The notes under the pieces were generated by a model. It was not told the origin of the DNA and did no database searches. It saw only the letters and a list, made by a program, of their open reading frames with translations. Made by a program: the position numbers and the translations under genes. Shown in pieces: positions 55,677 through 60,008 of a stretch of DNA of 60,008 nucleotides. Position 1 is the first letter of the stretch; each line of letters opens with the position of its first letter. This stretch comes from Bacillus sp. AFS041924. Its GTDB lineage: Bacteria > Bacillota > Bacilli > Bacillales > Bacillaceae_G. Where the stretch lies: the NCBI RefSeq assembly GCF_002577195.1, contig NZ_NULG01000006.1:1-60008 (forward strand), read 5' to 3'.

Positions 55677-56786
55677 ATGACAGTTAAAGTAATGACAATT
55701 TTTGGGACAAGACCAGAGGCTATTAAGATGGCTCCACTTGTTCTTGAATTAGCAAAATACCCAGAGCAAATTGAATCAATTGTTACAGTTACTGCACAAC
55801 ATAGACAAATGCTTGATCAAGTATTAGAAATATTTGAAATTACACCTGACTATGATTTAAATATAATGAAAGACCGTCAAACATTAATTGACGTAACAAC
55901 TCGTGGCTTAGAAGGTTTAAATAAAATTATGCAAGATGTTAAGCCTGATATCGTTTTAGTACACGGTGACACAACGACTACGTTTATTGCAAGCCTTGCA
56001 GCTTTTTATAACCAAATTGCAATTGGCCATGTTGAAGCTGGCTTACGTACATGGGATAAGTACTCTCCTTACCCAGAAGAAATGAATCGTCAATTAACTG
56101 GTGTAATGGCTGATTTACATTTTGCACCAACTACTAAATCTGCACAAAACTTAATAACAGAAAATAAAAAAGAAGAAACAATTTTCATTACAGGAAATAC
56201 AGCGATTGACGCATTAAAAACAACTGTTAAAGATGAGTACACACACCCAGTACTTGAAACGGTTGGAAATGACAGATTAGTATTAATGACAGCTCACCGT
56301 CGTGAAAACTTAGGTGAACCAATGCGCAATATGTTTAAAGCGATTAAACGACTAGTAGAAAAACATAATGATATTCAAGTTGTTTACCCTGTTCACATGA
56401 ATCCAGTCGTTCGTGAGATTGCAAATGAAATTTTAGGCGATGACAAACGTATTCACTTAATCGAACCACTAGATGTTATTGACTTCCATAACTTCGCTTC
56501 TAGATCTCACTTAATCCTTACTGATTCTGGTGGTGTTCAAGAAGAAGCACCTTCATTAGGGGTACCTGTATTAGTATTACGCGACACAACTGAACGCCCA
56601 GAAGGCATTGAAGCAGGTACATTAAAACTTGCAGGTACAGATGAAGAAGTTATCTTCTCACTAGCTGACGAATTACTATCAAATGAAGAAGCTCACGCAA
56701 AAATGGCAAAAGCTTCAAACCCATACGGAGATGGAGAAGCATCTCGACGAATTGTTGAAGCGATCATCAAGCATTTTAATAAATAA
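55677..56786 (+). CDS. wecB: UDP-N-acetylglucosamine 2-epimerase (non-hydrolysing)
   Basis: A 369-aa WecB/MnaA enzyme converting UDP-GlcNAc to UDP-ManNAc. MTIFGTRPEAIKMAPL at the start, VHGDTTTTFIA, HVEAGLRTWD, TAHRRENLG and LTDSGGVQEEAPSLGVPVLVLRDTTERPE are the family signatures. ATG after CAAAGGAGTTTTTTAAAA. UDP-ManNAc is needed for wall teichoic acid linkage units and possibly the polysaccharide. Codon choice looks like that of a well-expressed gene. Confidence 0.95.
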   Translation: MTVKVMTIFGTRPEAIKMAPLVLELAKYPEQIESIVTVTAQHRQMLDQVLEIFEITPDYDLNIMKDRQTLIDVTTRGLEGLNKIMQDVKPDIVLVHGDTTTTFIASLAAFYNQIAIGHVEAGLRTWDKYSPYPEEMNRQLTGVMADLHFAPTTKSAQNLITENKKEETIFITGNTAIDALKTTVKDEYTHPVLETVGNDRLVLMTAHRRENLGEPMRNMFKAIKRLVEKHNDIQVVYPVHMNPVVREIANEILGDDKRIHLIEPLDVIDFHNFASRSHLILTDSGGVQEEAPSLGVPVLVLRDTTERPEGIEAGTLKLAGTDEEVIFSLADELLSNEEAHAKMAKASNPYGDGEASRRIVEAIIKHFNK

Positions 56787-56817
56787 TAAAATCTGAACCG
56801 AAACTGATTCAGATTCC

Positions 56818-56845
56818 AGGCTGTCGAAAAATCGACAGCCTTTTT
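56818..56845 (+). terminator. Intrinsic terminator after wecB
   Basis: AGGCTGTCGA and TCGACAGCCT form a perfect stem followed by TTTTGG. Confidence 0.88.
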
Positions 56846-56958
56846 GGTTTTCTAATAAAAGGGTATTAATAAAGTTCTATAAATCGAGGATCTGTTATAG
56901 TAGTTGTTGATTTTTTAACAAAATAAGACCACAAAATGTGGTTTTTGCTTTTTCTTAT

Positions 56959-56982
56959 GCAACTAAAGCATTAGTTAGTTGC
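56959..56982. other. Hairpin related to the 59.2-kb element tail
   Basis: GCAACTAA and TTAGTTGC form a perfect 8-bp stem. The loop and 3' arm text GCATTAGTTAGTTGCACAAGAA resembles GCATCAGTTAGTTGAATAAGAA at 59237, suggesting a third, partial copy. Confidence 0.5.
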
Positions 56983-57005
56983 ACAAGAACCAGACTATTT
57001 GAATC

Positions 57006-57449
57006 TTATTTAATTTCTACATCAAAAATATAAGAGGCTTCTCCATCCAACCATTTTCCGACCACTTCGTAAATGAAGTAACCACTCTTTGACGGAACAG
57101 TGATGTAATTTTGCTTTAAATTAACTCCTTTAGATTTCCCGTCATCACTCCATAGGTAAACAGTTAAGTCAGGATTATCTTCAATAACGAGTTTAATTTT
57201 CTCGTTCTTTTCTAATTTTAAGGTTTCAAAGCCCTTAGCTATTTTTATTGGCGAAAAATTTTCGACTCGCTTTATTTTAGTATTTTCTCCTTCCCAATTA
57301 TAACGTCCTACCTTCATTTCGTACTCATTATTATCAACAATGATTTTTCCAGACACAGGTATTTGGTTTTCCTTAGAAACGTTTTGTAAGCCACAGCCAA
57401 CAAGTGTTAGTGATAATGATAAAGAAATAATATAAATCGATTTTTTCAA
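57006..57449 (-). CDS. Hypothetical lipoprotein
   Basis: A 147-aa protein with lipoprotein signal LSLSLTLVGCG (Cys19). The mature part is beta-rich with GKIIVDNNEYEMKVGRYNW and YLWSDDGKSKGVNLKQNYITVPSKSGYFIYEVVGKW, suggesting a single immunoglobulin-like beta domain. The start has AAGGGGAGTTAAACTTG before it. I do not recognise a family. One hairpin element copy (57518-57560), oriented toward this gene, lies about 70 nt upstream. Confidence 0.78.
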   Translation of the reverse strand: MKKSIYIISLSLSLTLVGCGLQNVSKENQIPVSGKIIVDNNEYEMKVGRYNWEGENTKIKRVENFSPIKIAKGFETLKLEKNEKIKLVIEDNPDLTVYLWSDDGKSKGVNLKQNYITVPSKSGYFIYEVVGKWLDGEASYIFDVEIK

Positions 57450-57517
57450 GTTTAACTCCCCTTAAATAATTTTTTACATTCTTTCATTCTAATTCAATCC
57501 TTATGTAAGCGAGCAGA

Positions 57518-57560
57518 GCGTTAGCCATCCATGAATCCTCAGATTCACAACAGTGAATGG
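57518..57560 (-). repeat. Covarying hairpin element, copy 1
   Basis: GCGTTAGCCATCCA, then hairpin TGAATC-CTCA-GATTCA, then CAACAGTGAATGG. The flanks are the same as those of the copy at 59190, which is inverted, while the inner hairpin differs in sequence but keeps pairing. CCATCCA and TGAATGG can also pair as an outer helix with one mismatch. Confidence 0.7.
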
Positions 57561-57633
57561 AAGTTTATATCGTACTCCCATGGTAGTTACACTAACTATT
57601 TATTCCATTTAATTCCAATAAATCGTTTTCTTT

Positions 57634-57711
57634 TTAAACTACACTGCCATTATGTTGAATAAGCAATTGAAGTTTCTTGTTCAAATAATCAATCTCAATT
57701 AACGAATACAT
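57634..57711 (-). pseudogene. Truncated Spo0E-like ORF
   Basis: On the minus strand an ATG at 57711 with AAGGGG six or seven bases before it opens a frame of 25 codons, MYSLIEIDYLNKKLQLLIQ and HNGSVV, then TAA. The spacing of I-E, L, K, L-I and G resembles the first helix of Spo0E-type aspartyl phosphatases. After the stop, codons read KENDLLEL in the same frame, which resembles the start of the second helix. This suggests a nonsense-truncated Spo0E-like gene. The match is weak and from memory. Confidence 0.35.
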
Positions 57712-57808
57712 GTCAAACCCCTTCATGATAAAGGAACTGTAAAACAGGACCAATTTTTTGCTCGCAATCTAACTTGCAACTAATGGTCCGCGGTAACTTC
57801 AATAAAAA

Positions 57809-57830
57809 AAGAACTGTATTAGCAGTTCTT
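57809..57830. terminator. Small hairpin with A run
   Basis: AAGAACTG and CAGTTCTT form an 8-bp stem; on the minus strand a T run follows, giving a terminator shape. No minus-strand gene that it would end was identified. Confidence 0.5.
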
Positions 57831-57967
57831 GATCTTCAACTAAATGGCAGTTTAGTGATAAAATGCAATTAAACAATTAATTTACTTGGGGTACGAAGAT
57901 ATGAATATGGCAGGATAGTATAATATAAGTACGTTAGCTGAATGAGTTAGTTCGAAAGGTGGTTTAC

Positions 57968-58843
57968 ATGGATATTACAATAAAAGAGGTTTTAGCGGAG
58001 ATCCGGTCCAGAGAGCTGGTTCCGGTTCCATTTGAGTATCGTCCTTTAACAGGCGGAACCGTGAGCACCCTTGTGTCCGTCAGATATGCTGACTCGAAAT
58101 TACCGCACTTCGTGGTGAAAATGAACAAGCCTGAGAATATCCAGGCAGAGGTGGCATTTCTAAAGACCTATGAAACAGTTGCGTTGTTTCCCACGCTACA
58201 TTATGTTGATCGGTCTAACCGGTTTATGATTTATAGCTATATACCAGGTGTAACGGATGATCGGCAGGTGAAAAAAAAGGATTGGATGTGTACGCTAGTG
58301 GAGAATGTGTTGAATCACTATGTGCAAGTACCTGAGGGTTCAGCACCAGAGCCCTCTGCGAGACTATCTTGTTCTATTAGTGATTTTGAATGGGTACGTG
58401 ATGTCATTGGTAAGCATCTCGGAGAAGAGGACTTCCAGTTTGTGGTTGAACTGAGTAGGCAGGCGGTAGAGATTAAAAATGGAAGGACTTCTTATCTACT
58501 GCACGGTGATTTCGGCTTACATAACTTTCTGTTTGATGAGGGGCGTCTGACCGGAGTTATTGATCCAACTGTGGCGAAAGACGAGTTGATCTATGATTTG
58601 GTCTATGCATTCTGTTCAACCCCTGACGATTTGGATCTGGATACGATCCAGCCGGCTGCAGCAATGCTAAAGGACTGGCATCCAGCCGATACCGCAGGTT
58701 TGCACAGGGAGGTGCTGCTGGTTCTGTATAGACGTATTGCCTGTTGTATTTACTATCATCCACATGATTTAGAGGGGTATCTTCAGGCATGGGCCTACTG
58801 GAGAGGTTTGTGGGCAACTTTGGAGAAAACTGTAGATAGGTGA
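57968..58843 (+). CDS. Phosphotransferase (APH family) of foreign composition
   Basis: A 291-aa kinase-fold protein with catalytic HGDFGLHN (His179, Asp181, Asn186) and metal-binding GVIDPT (Asp199). The N-lobe has TGGTVSTLVSVRY. The ATG at 57968 follows GAAAGGTGGTTTAC; a GTG at 57959 is also in frame. GC content and codon use (CCGG, GGCGGA, CTGGTT) are visibly higher in GC than all neighbours, pointing to recent transfer. Two inverted hairpin elements flank the gene. Relatives act on aminoglycosides or macrolides, but the substrate cannot be stated. Confidence 0.85.
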   Translation: MDITIKEVLAEIRSRELVPVPFEYRPLTGGTVSTLVSVRYADSKLPHFVVKMNKPENIQAEVAFLKTYETVALFPTLHYVDRSNRFMIYSYIPGVTDDRQVKKKDWMCTLVENVLNHYVQVPEGSAPEPSARLSCSISDFEWVRDVIGKHLGEEDFQFVVELSRQAVEIKNGRTSYLLHGDFGLHNFLFDEGRLTGVIDPTVAKDELIYDLVYAFCSTPDDLDLDTIQPAAAMLKDWHPADTAGLHREVLLVLYRRIACCIYYHPHDLEGYLQAWAYWRGLWATLEKTVDR

Positions 58844-58863
58844 ATCATATTAAGTAAAAAGAA

Positions 58864-58896
58864 GGCAGGTACGAGCTATAATCTAAGGTATCTGCC
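58864..58896 (+). terminator. Stem-loop after the foreign phosphotransferase
   Basis: GGCAGGTAC pairs with GGTATCTGCC around a long loop. T residues follow about 8 nt later, so termination would be weak. Confidence 0.5.
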
Positions 58897-59189
58897 TCAC
58901 ACTTTTTCTAGCGAATTTTACCGGCACAACCTTTTCAAAGAACGTTTTTCTATTAGGGAAAATAAGAAACCTTTTAAACATAAGGAAAATGAATTTAATA
59001 ATGAATTTTAATTTAGAACCGTTATACAACTACCATGAAAATAAAAAACTTCAAAAATAGAAAAATGACAATACTTAAGAAAACCCTGCTCAATCATTAA
59101 AAAAAAGAGGAGAGCTTAACTAAATAGCCTAGTGATTACGGTTGACTGGATTAAGGTCAATATCAGTTTAGACAACGCCAATCCATTTT
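58897..59189. other. AT-rich non-coding stretch
   Basis: No coding frame and no strong structure seen. It separates the foreign phosphotransferase from the second hairpin element. Confidence 0.5.
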
Positions 59190-59239
59190 CATTCACTGTT
59201 GTGAAGCTCCGATTTTTGAGCTTCATGGATGGCTAACGC
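59190..59239 (+). repeat. Covarying hairpin element, copy 2
   Basis: CATTCACTGTTG, then hairpin TGAAGCTC-CGATTTTT-GAGCTTCA, then TGGATGGCTAACGC. It is the reverse complement of copy 1 outside the inner hairpin. A second small hairpin follows (CTAAC-GCATCA-GTTAG, to 59251), and then GAATAAGAA. Confidence 0.7.
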
Positions 59240-59266
59240 ATCAGTTAGTTGAATAAGAAATTTCTT

Positions 59267-59923
59267 TTAAACAAAATATGGATTATCTAAATCATCATTA
59301 TTAATGACTACATCGGCTTTTAGTTGAGGTAAATGTTGCTCTAAATACAGTTTAGAAGCAGCGTGATACCTATTAAGAAACATTTCTTCAGCTTTTTCAT
59401 AGCTGCCAAAATTCTCTTCTTCTCTTTTAGCCCCTCTTTTTCTTGCTAACTCAAAGTCTGTATTAACAAAAATTTTATAATCATATAGATTGCTTAGATC
59501 CTTTTTGAAAAGGAAAGTACCATCAATAATAAAAATCGAATCTCTTTTAGCTACTTTTGATTCTGTACTTACAAATTCATCTTTGACTAAATCTAAAGAA
59601 ATTGTTTGATAATGAAGGTTTCCCCCTGGCCCTAAAGGAATTAAAAGTTTCTGCTTAAATGAATTGTAATCGTGGGCATCCTCGTAATAACCAATTGCTG
59701 ATTCCTTACCTTGTCTATATCGTACCACTCTCGGATTATGGAAATTATCTATGCTTGTCCTAACCACATCCATCTTTCTAACCCGAAGTTCTTCCATAAG
59801 TTCATTGGCAAGTGTGGTCTTGCCAGATGCTGTTATACCACTAACACCTACTCTAATAGGATGGGGTAGTTTTAAACTTAAGATTCTATTTGATATTTCT
59901 GAAATTAATTCATTCCTTAACAT
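59267..59923 (-). CDS. Uridine-kinase-like P-loop protein
   Basis: A 218-aa kinase of the uridine kinase / phosphoribulokinase superfamily. Walker A GITASGKTT (about 29-37) is followed by the substrate loop TSIDNFHNPRVVRYRQGKESAIGYYEDAHDY, IFIIDGTFLF as Walker B, and RKRGAKREEENFG as lid. It probably phosphorylates a nucleoside or a similar alcohol; several relatives in bacilli are only annotated by fold. ATG at 59923; the upstream sequence reads GTGGGAGCTAT, an acceptable RBS. It ends close to hairpin element copy 2. Confidence 0.85.
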   Translation of the reverse strand: MLRNELISEISNRILSLKLPHPIRVGVSGITASGKTTLANELMEELRVRKMDVVRTSIDNFHNPRVVRYRQGKESAIGYYEDAHDYNSFKQKLLIPLGPGGNLHYQTISLDLVKDEFVSTESKVAKRDSIFIIDGTFLFKKDLSNLYDYKIFVNTDFELARKRGAKREEENFGSYEKAEEMFLNRYHAASKLYLEQHLPQLKADVVINNDDLDNPYFV

Positions 59924-60008
59924 ATAGCTCCCACTTTCAAATCATATTCTTTATTATTATTTTTCAATCTAAATTAGGAATATCCTTCTTCATACAGATA
60001 GGTAAGGG

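Overview
The window is low-GC DNA with strong AGGAGG-type ribosome-binding sites, many TTG and GTG starts, intrinsic terminators after most operons, a TPP riboswitch and catabolite-response (cre) motifs. Gene families such as YfkJ/YfkH, ThiT, PfeT, the YesM/YesN pair, YwqC/D/E, PgcA, LCP proteins and an SR1P-like peptide point to a chromosomal segment of a Bacillaceae species (Bacillus or a close relative). The species cannot be named from sequence alone.

Region 1 (0-8.1 kb): housekeeping and stress genes. These are a riboswitch-controlled thiamine transporter (thiT), a low-molecular-weight tyrosine phosphatase operon (yfkJ, a YtxH-like gene and yfkH), a P1B4 metal-efflux ATPase (pfeT-like, with a PerR/Fur-like box), a NERD-domain protein and an EamA permease. 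Region 2 (8.2-22.6 kb): two paralogous carbohydrate ABC importers, each with two permeases and a lipoprotein but no ATPase. Between them lie a LysM plus GH46-like hydrolase, two DUF805 paralogs, a VanZ protein, a lipoprotein and an SR1P-like peptide. A YesM/YesN two-component system follows the second importer. Cre-like sites sit at the second importer and at yesM. Region 3 (22.6-25.4 kb): a phosphotransferase, then a mostly non-coding stretch holding a small BH0509-like gene.

Region 4 (25.4-56.8 kb): a large Wzx/Wzy-type polysaccharide locus. It opens with a Wzz-like co-polymerase, a BY-kinase and a PHP phosphatase, then galU, an initiating sugar transferase, glycosyltransferases, a polymerase, a flippase and an acyltransferase in very AT-rich DNA. 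Next comes UDP-glucose dehydrogenase. Then a six-gene block, galE-LCP-rfbA-rfbC-rfbD-rfbB, is present twice, separated by pgcA. In the first block galE and the LCP gene are pseudogenes. In the second block rfbA has ATA where a start codon should be. A second galU, a shrunken GalE-like ORF and wecB close the locus. Together these genes can supply UDP-glucose, UDP-galactose, UDP-glucuronate and probably UDP-galacturonate, dTDP-rhamnose and UDP-ManNAc, assemble a lipid-linked repeat, flip and polymerise it, and attach it to the wall.

Region 5 (56.8-60 kb): a lipoprotein, a truncated Spo0E-like ORF, a phosphotransferase gene of visibly higher GC, and a uridine-kinase-like gene. The phosphotransferase is flanked by two inverted copies of a hairpin element whose stems differ by compensatory changes.

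The least explained signal is a set of intergenic arrays with an almost exact 21-nt period, typically five units each, mostly lying just after intrinsic terminators. They occur near 0.03, 5.75, 6.97, 18.7, 18.8, 19.0 and 23.7 kb.
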